A stretch of DNA of 64,000 nt from Adiantum capillus-veneris (GCA_014529385.2 CM043942.1:105243141-105307140), one strand, 5' to 3'. Shown: positions 46,662 through 57,770, counted from the stretch's first letter. The notes: generated by a model not told the origin, from the letters alone. Numbers and translations are program-made.

Positions 46662-47079
46662 AGATGAAAACGTCTAGGCCCAAATCATATCTTATTAAGG
46701 GTAGAATAAATGGATTGATAGATGCATTAATCTCAGCTAGACGACGAGGACCTAGTAAGTTCCTTATGATGTTTTGGAACCTAAGCTTTGTGCTAGCTAT
46801 TATATGCACAGTTTGTCTAGCAAGAGGTTGGAAAGGTCCATATAAATCCCTATGATTCATGGAGTATGCTTAAAGCAAGATGAAGATGTGAACATCAAAA
46901 GATACATTATACTCCAAAATAGGAAATATTATAGGGTGAGGGGACAACAATATCTCTCTCAACCTCTCAGCTCCAAAATAGAAGACCAATCTTTGTTGGA
47001 AAAAAATCTTTCTATCAATGCGCACATTCACCCTAATATTTTGAACTGATTGAAAGTTGTAGAAAATGGGATTATTCAT
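46648..47079 (-). pseudogene. Pre-gag ORF, two tandem related units (gypsy B)
   Basis: Two adjacent frames of about 70 codons (46870-47079 and 46648-46860) share a pattern. In the first it reads IRVNVRIDRKIFFQQRLVF, RLREIL and FDVHIFILL. In the second it reads TVHIIASTKLRFQNIIRN, RLAEI and LDVFIFVLY. Element C has one unit at the same place (54351-54593: INVHVSRKIFFQQRIVF, RLREILE, FDVHVFVLI). Conservation between two elements suggests a real coding segment before gag. I do not know its function. Confidence 0.55.
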
Positions 47080-47112
47080 TGGTGCATTAAATACAAACTT
47101 CCATAAAGCACT

Positions 47113-47382
47113 TCATTGAAGTTGAGCTCTCTTGGATACCACCATTTGAGAGATGCAAATAATTTGCTCACCAGTGATTAGCCTAGCTTTGGTGTGACCA
47201 TCTTCAGCTTTGTAGAGTTCATAGGGTTCAATGGCTACCCTCTCAACCACCTTGAGCCTTCTTGCTAGTAGTAGTTGGAGTGCATCACCATATGTAGCCT
47301 CTTGCCAATACCGCACCCCATTGATGTGTAGCTCCCCCTCCAAAAACTTGTTAATACCCAAGTTTGAGAGTGCTTTCACCAC
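47113..47382 (-). pseudogene. Pre-gag ORF 2 of gypsy B, 89 codons
   Basis: The frame LGINKFLEGELHINGVRYWQ ... TKARLITGEQIICISQMVV is protein-like, and a stop separates it from the preceding small frame (47383-47616). Both lie between the primer-binding site and gag, where a long N-terminal extension of the polyprotein would be. I do not recognise the family. Confidence 0.4.
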
Positions 47383-47640
47383 CTAAAGTTGAGGCTTCAA
47401 AGGAAGTGTCTTCACACTAGCCACGAAGCACTCAACACAATGCTTTGACCTAGGGACTTGATGACTACAAGATTTTCCTTGAAGCAAAGAAGGGTGTATG
47501 TAGTTAACTCTCTTTAGCCGCATACGTGCAGTTTGTCGATAAAGACACTTCTTTTCTCGAGCTTCTTGGGGAGACCATAGTGGAAGTCTCGGAGAATTTG
47601 ATGGATCTTCCTTCATAGGATTGACAGAGCGCTGCTTGAG

Positions 47641-47661
47641 AACTCCTCCGTGGGGGCACCA
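47641..47661 (-). other. Gypsy B primer-binding site
   Basis: On the element strand this reads TGGTGCCCCCACGGAGGAG, five bases after the LTR end. Element C carries the near-identical TGGCGCCCCCACGGAGGATC. Confidence 0.75.
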
Positions 47662-47666
47662 ATTTA

Positions 47667-47781
47667 TGACGAAGGAAATTTGGAATGGCGGCCTCTACAC
47701 CAAAACAAACTCCATTGCGCCACAAGGGAAATGAGATGAGGGCACCACCTAGTCTTGGAAGCGTGGACTAGGACCGCTACA

Positions 47782-47852
<71 letters not shown>

Positions 47853-49150
47853 ATCACTATGAATGAAGCATTAACCTTAGTGTGTGTACAAGGAATGGAT
47901 AACTTCAAGCACTCTCAACACAAATAGCATGTAGATTACTAAACAACAACTCAAGAATTAACCAAAATCACATCAAGCACTCTCACACACACATAAAAGA
48001 TCTCTCTTAATTAACATAAGTAAGAGGAGGGGAGGTTACTAGCATAAAACAATTTGCACTCTAGAATGTGCAAGAATAGAGTGAATGAATGAGCTTTATG
48101 GGCTCATGATGAGTGATACAAAGACTCAATGGGGCTGAGGGAGACTTGAAATTACAAAGGGGGGGGCCTCTTTATATAGGAAAGAGAGTGATTAGGAGTG
48201 AGGTTAAGATCCAAGTGCAATTTGTACAAATGAAGCTTGATTAGGGACATTCCACCAATGAAGAAGCTCCTTCCAAGGGATTTGTTGACCAATTTGCAAC
48301 TAATTGGCTCCATCATCACTTGTGTTGTCTTCACTCCTTCCTCCATAGCTTGAGTCCAAGAGATTCCTTATTTTAAAATGTAAAGAATCTACATAAAATC
48401 AATACATATCTAGTAATAATAGAAAGGGGTTGAATGAGAACTTATGAATTACAACAAGATTAAGCATGATTTGAGAGGTGATTAGAAGAGGAATTTGTGA
48501 TGGTTTTTTGAGCTTGAGAGAGAGGAGGAAGGAGGGGAGGGTGAGAAGACTAATGGCTGATTTTTAGAGAAGGACTCAATGTGGAAAAGGAAGGGTGTGT
48601 GTGTAAAGGTAGAGGGGGTGGTCTCCACCACAATTGAAAAAATTGGTGTCCGCCATTTTGGCCATATCTCCTAGACCGTACATGCAAAAATTATTAAAAA
48701 AATATGGTCAAAATCTCCAGCTCATCATCTACAACTTTGATGAAGACAACTTTTCTTGGATCGGAGTGGAAGTATTTTTTTAAAATCCAGCAAAATCATG
48801 TGTCTGTTTCCTTCCTTTACCAAGTCTTCCACCTGGGTCCCATCTGTTTGAATCATCATATGGCTCCAAAGCCATGATGATATGAGCCACTCATGACCCT
48901 TGAATCATGGGTGCATGGATCCACAACCACATCATATCTTTTCTTTTCACATTTACATATTTTCCCTTCCCTTTACCACTAGGTTCTCCCTTTCACCTCC
49001 GGTGAACTAGTCAAGGAAAAATTCCCATCAAATCATTTTTTTGAATTTTTCCAAGAGGTTGTTCTCACTCTTTCTTTTATTGTAAACCTCTAGAAGCAAG
49101 GAAGACCAACAAAATATAGTAAACAAAAATTTTTGATAGGCTCGGATCAG
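47667..49150 (-). repeat. Gypsy B 5' LTR (outer end approximate)
   Basis: The inner end is fixed by the primer-binding site: on the plus strand it starts TGACGAAGGAAATTTGG. The outer end is a guess, because the second LTR is not in the window. It contains a (GA)n tract at 47784-47850. No ORF of interest is present. Confidence 0.55.
47784..47850. repeat. (GA)n microsatellite in the gypsy B LTR
   Basis: About 33 GA units, uninterrupted. Confidence 0.95.
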
Positions 49151-50941
49151 CATCTCAATAGCTTTCATGTTTCCAAGAAAGGTTTTTTATGTAGAAGCTT
49201 CTCCACTCATTCCTCATTGTGTTGAGTGTGTGAGTGTCTTTTGGACTTCCTCCTTCACTTACCACTATACTACAATGACTTTGACTCTTATGCTCACCTA
49301 TACCAGCAGGAGCGACACAACGTACTTATGCTCAACTCTTCCAGCTTGAGCAGTACCTAGAATAACTAAGACACTTAGACTAGAGAGAATATTAGATGAA
49401 GGTTTGGGACTAACACCTTGCTCATTTGGTGGCTTAGCTGCCTGACTCTGACTTTTATGCCATGTATGTTTAATGGCGGCTTGGAGTTACTTGTTCAAGG
49501 ACAGAAACCCAATTCCATAAGTTCTGGAAATTTAGGCTTTTTCCATTGTGTTGGTCTCTGGGTGCCACCATTTTGTCGATTAGGCTGGCATACTTTAGCT
49601 CCTCTTGACTTGCTTGTCGTATGTTCCCACTGCTTTGTGAAAAAAGTCCTTCATCTCTTGTAGGGATTGATGTAGTTTGTGCTTTATCTCCCATGAGAAG
49701 CGATTGAATTTGTGTGTGGGTTCTTTGTGATTGATTTTACACCAGCAAGTTTTAAACCCATCTTGTTTTTGGTCCTTGTGTGACCATCATTTGCTTCTTT
49801 TGCTCGATGACTTGATGGACACTAGGCTTTGGTAGCCATAATTGATTGTCTCCGTTGTAGAAGCCCTGATTCTGTAGTTGATGACGAGGTATCCATCTAT
49901 GTAGATTGCAATAGCCTTGGTTGCAATTGGATTTTGCTGGCTCTGGGTTGTCATTGCTTGCCTTTGGGTAGAATCTTGTGCTGCCTCATCTCTTGGTTGC
50001 TTTAGATTGAGCTACAACTTTTGGTAACCAGATTTGATTGTTACCTGCATAAAATCCTTGTGCTTTGAGTAGCTTGACTAGAATCATCCATTGTTTCACC
50101 TATTTTTCTTGGATAACTTTACTAGCATGTGACTTTGGTACCCAAACTTGACACATTTCTTACTTGGAAGGTCTTTTCTTCTGCCTTTTGTGGTTTTTCT
50201 TTCTCCTATTTGAGTTGTTTGTCTTGCATTTATAGTGCATCTTGCTCTGTGTAGAACACATTGGTTGAGGTGGGTGGGTCCAAGCTATTACTTTAGGCTT
50301 TTTGGGCAAATATTAGCGTTTCCTTGGAAGTAGCCCTGAGCAGTGATTGACTCATTTGATGCTACCTACCATGTCACTTTATGTTGTTGAAGCTGAACTT
50401 GTGCTTCATGTATCCAAATTGGGTCTTTGACTTGGATGTGGTCTTCAGATACTAGCACGTGGTTGATTTTCTTTGGCTTCTTTTGGATGCTTTTTTATGA
50501 TGGAAACTTTGATTGATAGACTTTTTGTTTCGGTTTCCATTGCATTGTTGATGGTTTGTCTCTTGATATAGAGGCTTTGTGGGAAGTTTTATGGAGGCTC
50601 ATTGAAGGTAAATCATCTTGCGAGGTTGATATACTTCAAAGATTACCTTAGCTTTACCCTTTTCTGCTATGCTTGGTTGCTCCTTTTTTGCATTGATTTG
50701 AAAAGCTTCATGGATCTTACCGTTGTCGTTGTGTTGAAGCTTTTGATTGTTGTCGAAAGAAGATGTTCCTCCAGCTTTCTGTCAGGATCGTACTCTCTTT
50801 GATATGATGGGAGTCAATTATGTGGAAAGTATCTTTATATTCCTCGATACTCAATTTGAGTACTGCTTCTGCTATGCCAAAGCTAGGAATTGACATTTTT
50901 AAACTTGTGTTCACTATTTCTTCTAGCTCTTTGATTGGCGG
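49151..50941 (-). pseudogene. Gypsy D continuation beyond element C, with WxPK repeats
   Basis: Removing element C and one copy of the GCGG duplication joins this sequence in frame to 56461 as MMGKPPIKELEEIV. The first part (50717-50914) is open. Further on, degenerate frames repeat a motif: QVWVPKSHASKVIQ (about 50130-50160), GFYAGNNQIWLPKVVAQ (50010-50055), GFYNGDNQLWLPKPSVHQ (49820-49865), and a weaker GYFQGNANICPKS near 50310. The frame at 49470-49694 follows. I do not recognise the protein; no RT or integrase block is visible. Confidence 0.55.
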
Positions 50942-52087
50942 TGTGAGCAGGATATAAACTCACAGAATGCCTCTATATTGACCCGACACACACTCTTGGG
51001 AAGATACACACACACACTATGGGGCACCACTCGGCTTACACAACACACCTGGCCGAGACAGGGAACACACCTATGGAGTGAGAGGAGAGAGACTATCCGT
51101 TTTCCCACTCCACACAGAGACACACACACATACACACACACCCAAAAAATTCAGCTCAAAAGAGGAGAAATTCTGATATTTAGATACAAATGAGCTTGGG
51201 CCAACACCAAGGGGGCAAATAGGTCACACAGTATGGGTAAAATAAGCCAGATGCAATCACAAACTGGAGCAGAAGCTTCGCTCATAGGAGAAACTTACAC
51301 AGCCAAAATAGCAAAAAAACAGTGAGGAATTTGGAAAAATGGACAGCGCCATCGCGTCTGGAACGGCCCAAAACCTCAGTCTACAATGTCAAAGTGCTCA
51401 AATCCGACCTCGGATGAGCAGTTTACGGCCAAAACAGGCTCCAAAAACCCCAAAAACACACCTGCAGCTGTTCCTCCTCTCTTCTCCACGGTTTTTCTGG
51501 TCTTCTCTTTGTTTTTCCAGTTCCCACGCTTAGCTTTATTACTTGGGCACCCTTGGCCTTTTAGTTGACCTCAAACGGACCCCGAACAGGCCAAAAACTA
51601 ACCTCGCAGTGCATAGTTGTCACCTTGTTTACGTCCTCCGCACACCTGGCACTCAGCTTTTTCCAATAATGCATCTCGCCACCACGTGAAGTGGTCCCAA
51701 AATATGGTCCTCATGATGACCTTTCTGCATAATTATCACAAGAAAACACCCACGTTGTGTCTGTACTTCTCCACGTGCAAGTATTGACCCTGTTTTGCCT
51801 CCTGACGCCAGTAGATGCCATCTAACGCACCTGCTTACCTCATGTCGTCTTCCCGCGGATAGCTTCCTCGAGAAGTATTACATGCTACCAACTCCTCCTT
51901 ATTGTATAAAAAATGCACTGGTACTGGTGATAGTGAAAATCGATGCACTATGTACATGTTGTCCTACCTGTACACATGTGGGCCCCACGTAACCACCTGG
52001 CTCTGGAAAATGGGCAATCCTTTATTTGATGCACCATGCATGTGTATGTACATATGCACAATCCCTTGCTCCAAAAAACTCCTGACA
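50942..52087 (-). repeat. Element C 3' LTR
   Basis: It starts TGTGAGCAGGATATAAACTC on the plus strand and ends CTCCTGACA. It pairs with 55307-56456 over its whole length with scattered differences and contains a CA-rich tract near 51118-51142. Confidence 0.92.
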
Positions 52088-52128
52088 TAATTTGCCCATC
52101 GCCTAGTGTGCTAGATCATTCATGATCA

Positions 52129-52452
52129 TCAATAGCGAAAAGCGATATTCATTCCACCTGGATCCCACACAAAGGCACTTTGCATTCGCTGCATCAAAAA
52201 TTTAATCAAGCTTCCACTTGGTTCCCATGGAAAAATTGTAGAGATGCCATATATCAACCTTGCATCAAGAAAACCATCAATTACTTTGGCATAGACCTGC
52301 ATGTGCAAATATATCTCCTTCTCCATAGCTGAGAGGTCTCCACTGATCATTTGTGTCATCAATTCCTGCTTTTTTGACAATTCAACCTTGGTTTGCATCA
52401 GCCCTTCAATCACTTCATAAGGCCCTTCACTTTCATCTTCAACTTCATTCAC
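52129..52452 (-). CDS. Element C terminal ORF, function unknown
   Basis: A 107-codon frame follows the protease-like ORF after a short gap and ends just before the 3' LTR. It is rich in helix-forming residues (VIEGLMQTKVELSKKQELM, MEKEIYLHMQVYAKVIDGFL). It sits where gypsy B has the linker between protease and RT. It may be a remnant of that linker plus unrelated sequence. No catalytic motif is visible. Confidence 0.4.
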   Translation of the reverse strand: MNEVEDESEGPYEVIEGLMQTKVELSKKQELMTQMISGDLSAMEKEIYLHMQVYAKVIDGFLDARLIYGISTIFPWEPSGSLIKFLMQRMQSAFVWDPGGMNIAFRY

Positions 52453-52473
52453 AAATGCAACTAAACCAGACTC

Positions 52474-53397
52474 CTAGATTTCTTTATCCATCAAAAGAAA
52501 TGCAACATCAGCATCCTCATCACTGCTACTGGTGCTATCACTATCGTCGTCAGACACTGTGGAATAGTCTTCATCACTAGACACATCCTCATCTTCATAA
52601 AGCTCCTCCAATCGTTTCCTTGTGTCCATGTTGTATAGCTTCTTGGCACCTGTCTTTCCATAGAGGCTAATCGTACCACGTTGCCAATTTTGAACAGCTC
52701 CTACTACACGTAACCATGGTCTGCCTAGTATAATAGGATATGCTTTTCCCAACCCCGCTGGCATCACATGAAAATCAACCACTGCCTTTGCATCATATGC
52801 CTCCACTTCTAAGCTCTTTACAACACCCAAACATTTTACTTTTTGATGGTTTGCCAATCTGATCCGAAACCCTGACACCCCAGTCACTGTAAGACCCATC
52901 GTCTCCACGCATGAGTGTGTTATGACACATATTTGGGCTCCACCATCCACATAACCTTGTCCCAGATTTTTTCTTTTATGCCACACATCTACGATTGGAC
53001 AAATGTTTGGTAGCTCATTCATCGCCAACACCTTTACTGAACCTCTCTCTGGCTCTTTCTCCATTGGGTTAACCATCCTCTTCCATTGTCGCTTTAGCTT
53101 AGGAACCATCTCTATGAGTTGCCCAAAAGTAACATATGCCTTCCTGCTTGTTAGATCCTCCTTCAAGTCATAGCTTAATTGCCCATCCCCTAGTGGAAAA
53201 TCTGAAACATGAAACTTGCAACAAGCCCTTCTTTTCCTCTTGGCCTTGACATCCTCGCCTTCATGGCTCTTTCCCTTCTTCTTGCTAGGACCTGGGGCAC
53301 TTCTTCCTTCCTTTTCCTCTGTGGTCCTCTTCCCAATAGGCATCACTAATGTATCCTCTAGCTTTGATGCCTTCTCCATGGTGAATACACTTAGCAC
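52474..53397 (-). CDS. Element C protease-like ORF
   Basis: A 307-codon open frame. The N-terminal third is basic and Lys-rich with KFHVSDFPLGDG and PKLKRQWKRM, matching the gag end of gypsy B. The retropepsin domain follows: YVDGGAQICVIT at about residues 169-180, then LGVVKSLEVEAYDA and YPIILGRPWLRVVGAVQNW. The active site is normally D-S/T-G-A; here the middle residue is Gly, so activity is doubtful. An acidic Ser/Asp tail ends the protein. A matching protease supplied by gypsy B could process this element's Gag. Confidence 0.8.
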   Translation of the reverse strand: MLSVFTMEKASKLEDTLVMPIGKRTTEEKEGRSAPGPSKKKGKSHEGEDVKAKRKRRACCKFHVSDFPLGDGQLSYDLKEDLTSRKAYVTFGQLIEMVPKLKRQWKRMVNPMEKEPERGSVKVLAMNELPNICPIVDVWHKRKNLGQGYVDGGAQICVITHSCVETMGLTVTGVSGFRIRLANHQKVKCLGVVKSLEVEAYDAKAVVDFHVMPAGLGKAYPIILGRPWLRVVGAVQNWQRGTISLYGKTGAKKLYNMDTRKRLEELYEDEDVSSDEDYSTVSDDDSDSTSSSDEDADVAFLLMDKEI

Positions 53398-53418
53398 TTT
53401 TGTCTTTCCCTTTTCCTC

Positions 53419-54340
53419 CTAGGTTAATCCACTGGTTCCTTCATCTCCCTTAATTTCGATGCCATAATCATTTGACCTAGTTAGCACCTGTCTTGGCAAG
53501 GGATACATGTCTCCCCCCATCCTTGGTGGCTTATCACATTGCGGGCTGATGTGTCCCAACTCTCCACAATTATAACATGTGGGCGTCTGCCTCCAGTACC
53601 TACCATTGCTTTGTCCAACACCATTCCTAGGTCTTTCTTCACCTCCTGGCTGATTTGCAAACCTCCCTCGATCTCGATTATTTTCCACTTGACCTAGCAT
53701 GTTTACGCTGAGATTCTTCATAAAATCTACCACTTGCCTCATGTCTTGCCTTAGCCCATCATCTTGCACTGTTGTAGTGACCACTGCTGGCATAACCTGA
53801 GGAGTAACAGAAACCACTAGTTCATGATGAACCCCTAGCATACGACCTTGTAAAGAGTCCATAGGCTAAAATTCAGACCTCATGGGCAAAGACTCCACCC
53901 CTAGCTGCCTCATTTTCCTCAGCTTCCACTCTTTGTTCCTTGCCACCTCTAGTGCATCTTCATATGTCCTAGGCTTCTTTAGCTCCACTCTCCAACGTAT
54001 ATTCTCCCAAAGACCAGCCAAGAACCTGCCCTTCTTCATCATGTCGGGCAGGGATACTTGTGGTGCTAAGGCCTTGCACATCTGCTACCATGCCAATGAA
54101 AACTTTCGTATGTACGCATCTACTAGCTCACCTTCCTTCTGCACTAAATCATGTACTTCTTGCCACACTTTGTCAGGATCTTCTATCTTCAAAAACCCCA
54201 ATTCCATCACTTCTTCCATGAAACTCCGGATAAGAGAAATCCATGGCTACCCAAGTTACGATGCTTTGAGAATCCCTTCGAACACATGTACATGCAAGAA
54301 CCCAAAACTTTTGACTAACTCAATTCCCAGAACTTCAATG
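53419..54340 (-). pseudogene. Element C gag
   Basis: The capsid blocks are VWQEVHDLVQKEGELVDAY and SLPDMMKKGRFLAGLWENI, then YEDALEVARNKEWKLRKM (53866-54081). A zinc knuckle CYNCGELGHISPQC (CX2CX4HX4C) lies at about 53540-53585 in the 147-codon frame (53419-53862). Two stops (near 54090 and 53865) split the frame. The gag order matches gypsy B. Confidence 0.85.
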
Positions 54341-54350
54341 GAGCTCAACT

Positions 54351-54593
54351 TTAGATAAGGACAAACACATGCACATCAAATGAGTTTTCAAAGTTGATCA
54401 TTGGAATTACAACAGGCAAAGGACATTCCAGTATCTCTCTTAATCTTCTTCGCCCGAACATAAACACTATGCGCTGCTGGAAAAAGATCTTCCTAGACAC
54501 ATGAACATTTATCTGGATTCTTTGAGTTAAATGAAAAGGAGTGAATTGAGGTCCATTTTGATCATCCATTAAAGTCGACCATGCAGCTCCCAA
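54351..54593 (-). CDS. Pre-gag unit of element C
   Basis: An 80-codon frame with INVHVSRKIFFQQRIVF, RRRLREILECPLPVVIPM and FDVHVFVLI. It matches the duplicated pre-gag units of gypsy B (46648-47079). It lies directly before gag and could be the N-terminus of the polyprotein. Function unknown. Confidence 0.55.
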   Translation of the reverse strand: MGAAWSTLMDDQNGPQFTPFHLTQRIQINVHVSRKIFFQQRIVFMFGRRRLREILECPLPVVIPMINFENSFDVHVFVLI

Positions 54594-54599
54594 GAAAGC

Positions 54600-55280
54600 A
54601 CACCTGTCTTCTCCTTTGATTTTGCCAAAATTTCAACAGCATAACAGCATAAATGGCTTAAAAGACCAAAAGACCAGCCATCATAACTTGGAAAATTTTT
54701 GACAGAGTTTCCCCAGAAGTAGAGCAGTAAGAACCCAAAATATAGACTGTATATGTATGCATAAACTGCCAACAATAGAACCTGAGCATCGAATAGGAAT
54801 CACTAATACATAGCCTATGGCGAGGTCACGAAAAGGGTGCTCCAGCTACCTGTATCACCGAAAGGATCTCCACATTTGAGAATCCCCCAGCTCAATAAAA
54901 CCTCACGCTATCGACCCTCACACGAAGGCTTATGCAAATCTCGTATAGTCAAGTCTCAGAAATGACTATCTTCCAGACCAAGTCTCAGAAATGGCTGGGA
55001 CTACCAAATAAAACCAAGTATGGCTCCACAAATGCGTACAATGGCAGTTTCCACAAGTAACGTACAATCCAGCAGACAATGCGCTCAAACAGGCGCCAAA
55101 TGATGCATACCCACAACAACTATAAGTGACACCACTGCTAGTATATCACTGTACTCTTGCTACCTATACCTGTGTGAATCACCTGTACCTGTACCTGTAC
55201 ATGTCCCTGTAACCTGTAACCTGTAACCTATAGTCTGCAACCTGTAATCCCGAATCTCGAAGCAGAAGGTACTCGAAGAA
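54600..55280 (-). other. Element C 5' leader
   Basis: Untranslated leader between the primer-binding site and the pre-gag unit. It carries the 58-bp block shared with Copia-1 (54849-54906, two differences). Short repeats of CCTGTA/ACCTGTA occupy about 55175-55245. Confidence 0.75.
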
Positions 55281-55300
55281 GATCCTCCGTGGGGGCGCCA
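55281..55300 (-). other. Element C primer-binding site
   Basis: On the element strand TGGCGCCCCCACGGAGGATC follows the 5' LTR after six bases. It is nearly identical to gypsy B's site. Confidence 0.8.
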
Positions 55301-55306
55301 AAAGAA

Positions 55307-56456
55307 TGTGAGCGGGATGGAAACTCACAGAACGCCTCTATAACAACCCGACACACACTCTTGGGAAGATACACACACACACTATGGGGCACCACTCGGC
55401 TTACACAACACACCTGGCCGAGACAGGGAACACACCTATGGAGTGAGAGGAGAGAGACTATCCGTTTGCCCACTCCACACAGAGACACACACACACACAC
55501 ACACACACCCAAAAAATTCAGCTCAAAAGAGGAGAACTTCTGATATTTAGATACAAATGAGCTTGGGCCAACACCAAGGGGGCAAATAGCTCACACAATA
55601 TGGGTAAAATAAGCCAGATACAATCACAAACTGGAGCAGAAGCTTCGCTCATAGGAGAAACTTACACAGCCAAAACAACAAAAAAACAGTGAGGAATTTG
55701 GAAAAATGGACAGTGCCATCGCGTCTGGAATGGCCCAAAACCCCAGTCTACAATGTCAAAGTGCTCAAATCCGACCTCGGATGAGCAGTTTACGGCCAAA
55801 AAACAGGCTCCAAAAACCCCAAAAACACACCTGCGGTTGTTCCTCCTCTCTTCTCCACGTTTTTTCTGGTCTTCTCTCTGTTTTTTCAGTTCCCACGCTT
55901 AGCTTTATTACTTGGGCACCCTTGGCCTTTTAGTTGACCTCAAACGGACCCCGAACAGGCCAAAAACTGACCTCGCAGTGCATAGTTGTCACCTTTTTTG
56001 CGTCCTCCGCACACCTGGCACTCAGCTTTTTCCAATAATGCATCTCGCCACCACGTGAAGTGGTCCCAAAATATGGTCCTCATGATGACTTTTCTGCATA
56101 ATTATCACAAGAAAACACCCACGTTGTGTCTGTACTTCTCCACGTGCAAGTATTGACCCTGTTCTGCCTCCTGCCGCCACTAGATGCCATTTGACGCACC
56201 TGCTTACCTCATGTCGTCGGCCCGCGGATAGCTTCCTCGAGAAGTTTTACGCACTACCAACTCCTCCTTATTGTAGAAAAAACACACTAGTACTGGTGAT
56301 AGTGAAAATCGATGCACTATGTACATGTTGTCCTACCTGTACACCTGTGGGCCCCACGTAACCACATGGCTTTGGAAAATGGGCAATCCTTTATTTGATG
56401 CACCATGCATGTGTATGTACATATGCACAATCCCTTGCTCCAAAAAACTCCTGAGA
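55307..56456 (-). repeat. Element C 5' LTR
   Basis: The near-identical partner of 50942-52087. It starts TGTGAGCGGGATGG and ends CTCCTGAGA, where the last CA appears mutated to GA. Followed by GCGG. Confidence 0.92.
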
Positions 56457-56460
56457 GCGG

Positions 56461-57770
56461 CTTTCCCATCATGATCCATGTTCCATAAGTCATTAGATTC
56501 TTTGTGGCTTTTGGATCTATCACAGCTGAACATGTGATTTTGAGTCCTATTTTTTTGCATATGCTGAATTTGATCATCGTAGGAGACAGCCAATCTTCTT
56601 CCTTGTCCCTGTTCTTCTTTTGAGCCTGCGTTTGTTGAACATTTGATGAACTTGGAAACTTTGCTCCTTCATCTGCTTTCATTTGCACTCTTTCTAGAGT
56701 CGGCTTCTTTGAAACAGATTCTGTTGATTCTTCAAGTATGTCCATAATGACATATTCTCGTGGTTGCTCTGCTTCCTTTGCTATCACTTTGGCACCATGC
56801 TCCATGATGCAGCTATCTGTCTCTCCTTTTTTGCTTTCATACTCACAAACTTTGTTAGCTTCAACACCTTTATCATAAATAAGGGAATTATATCATAGTC
56901 ATCTTCATCGCAAAATTTGGTGTTGGTTGCCTCATTTATGCAGACATCAAGAGTCGTTAGTATTTGATCACATCCAAAGGGTTCAAATAACTCTTGTAGG
57001 AATGGTTCCTTGATATAAGCTTCATCTTCTACTGAACGCTCTAGGATGCAATCTTCCTTTCTAAGACGTCCACACTCTGAAGCTCCGCACATCACAATAT
57101 GCGCTTTGTTTTGCAACCAAGCAGATATCTCGGTTTCTTGTTCAACTGTGGAGTGTAATTCTTTCCCCAAGGTTCGCTCTACATCTCTATAACTATGATC
57201 TTTGACACTAATTTTTGTAGCTAGTCACCTCTTTGTGTCTCAAGTATATATAGTCATAGTCCCAATCTTGTATCTTTTTTAGCTGATGCATGACTGGTCT
57301 GTCCAATATGATATCAAAGTTGCTGTTCTTGTCAAAATTCATTATGGTAAAGGTGTGCTCATACTCAATGCCACATGATGATACAATGATTTGTTTTAAT
57401 ATTCCAATTGGTTTCTCCACGTATCCCTCTGCTGATTGCAATTTCAATCGAGTTTTCCTAAGAGCAGGCTTTTCAGATTTCTTTTGTTGCAATGGCAATC
57501 CTTGCCCCACTATCTAAGATTGCAACTGTCTTTACTCCTTTGTACTCAAGTGGTAAGGTGGTTTTTCCTTCTTCTCCTTCACAATAGTCACCCACCTTAT
57601 TTACTATTATTGGCTTTGTCTGTGGCTTCTTAGGCAAGGTGTCATCCATGTTTTTGTCCGCAAATTGGTCATGTGAAGGGATTTTCAACCCCATCTTTTC
57701 CAGGTGTTTGCCAACTTGGCCCCATAGATGCGGTCTAAATTTTAGCAATTTTGAGAGATAAAGTGTGCAT
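56461..57770 (-). pseudogene. Gypsy D protease region
   Basis: The first block (57473-57748) has LKFRPHLWGQV, NKVGDYCEGEEGKTTLPL and the retropepsin active site AILDSGARIAIATK. The next (57208-57510) has KPIGILKQIIVSSCGIEYEH and NFDIILDRPVMHQLKKIQDW, the ILGRP block with Gly changed to Asp. Further on are IVMCGASECGRLRKEDC (56784-57170) and a frame at 56317-56805. That last frame contains AVIDPKATKNLMTYG, which resembles a second, degenerate D-S-G-A protease block. Element C interrupts it at 56460. Confidence 0.75.

Larger units (their letters stand above)
43395..49150 (-). mobile_element. Ty3/gypsy element B, 5' part (LTR to RNase H)
   Basis: From right to left: 5' LTR (47667 to about 49150), primer-binding site (47641-47661), pre-gag ORFs, gag (45324-46661), then protease-RT (43668-45320) and the start of RNase H. 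The element is cut at about 43395, so integrase and 3' LTR are missing. Protease and RT are in one long open frame, so this copy is fairly young. Confidence 0.85.
50942..56456 (-). mobile_element. Element C: LTR retroelement with gag and protease only
   Basis: The element is 5.5 kb with LTRs of about 1.15 kb (50942-52087 and 55307-56456). The target duplication GCGG (50938-50941 and 56457-56460) is supported because removing the element restores a gypsy D frame. The interior of 3.2 kb has a primer-binding site, a leader, a pre-gag unit, gag and a protease-like ORF. No RT, RNase H or integrase is present. Its primer-binding site and gag-protease resemble gypsy B, so it looks like a non-autonomous partner of that family. 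Confidence 0.9.

Noticed and set aside
50942-56456. Segmental duplication of 1.15 kb as an explanation of the paired repeats
   Set aside because: A primer-binding site, gag-protease interior and a target duplication that restores a reading frame identify them as LTRs.
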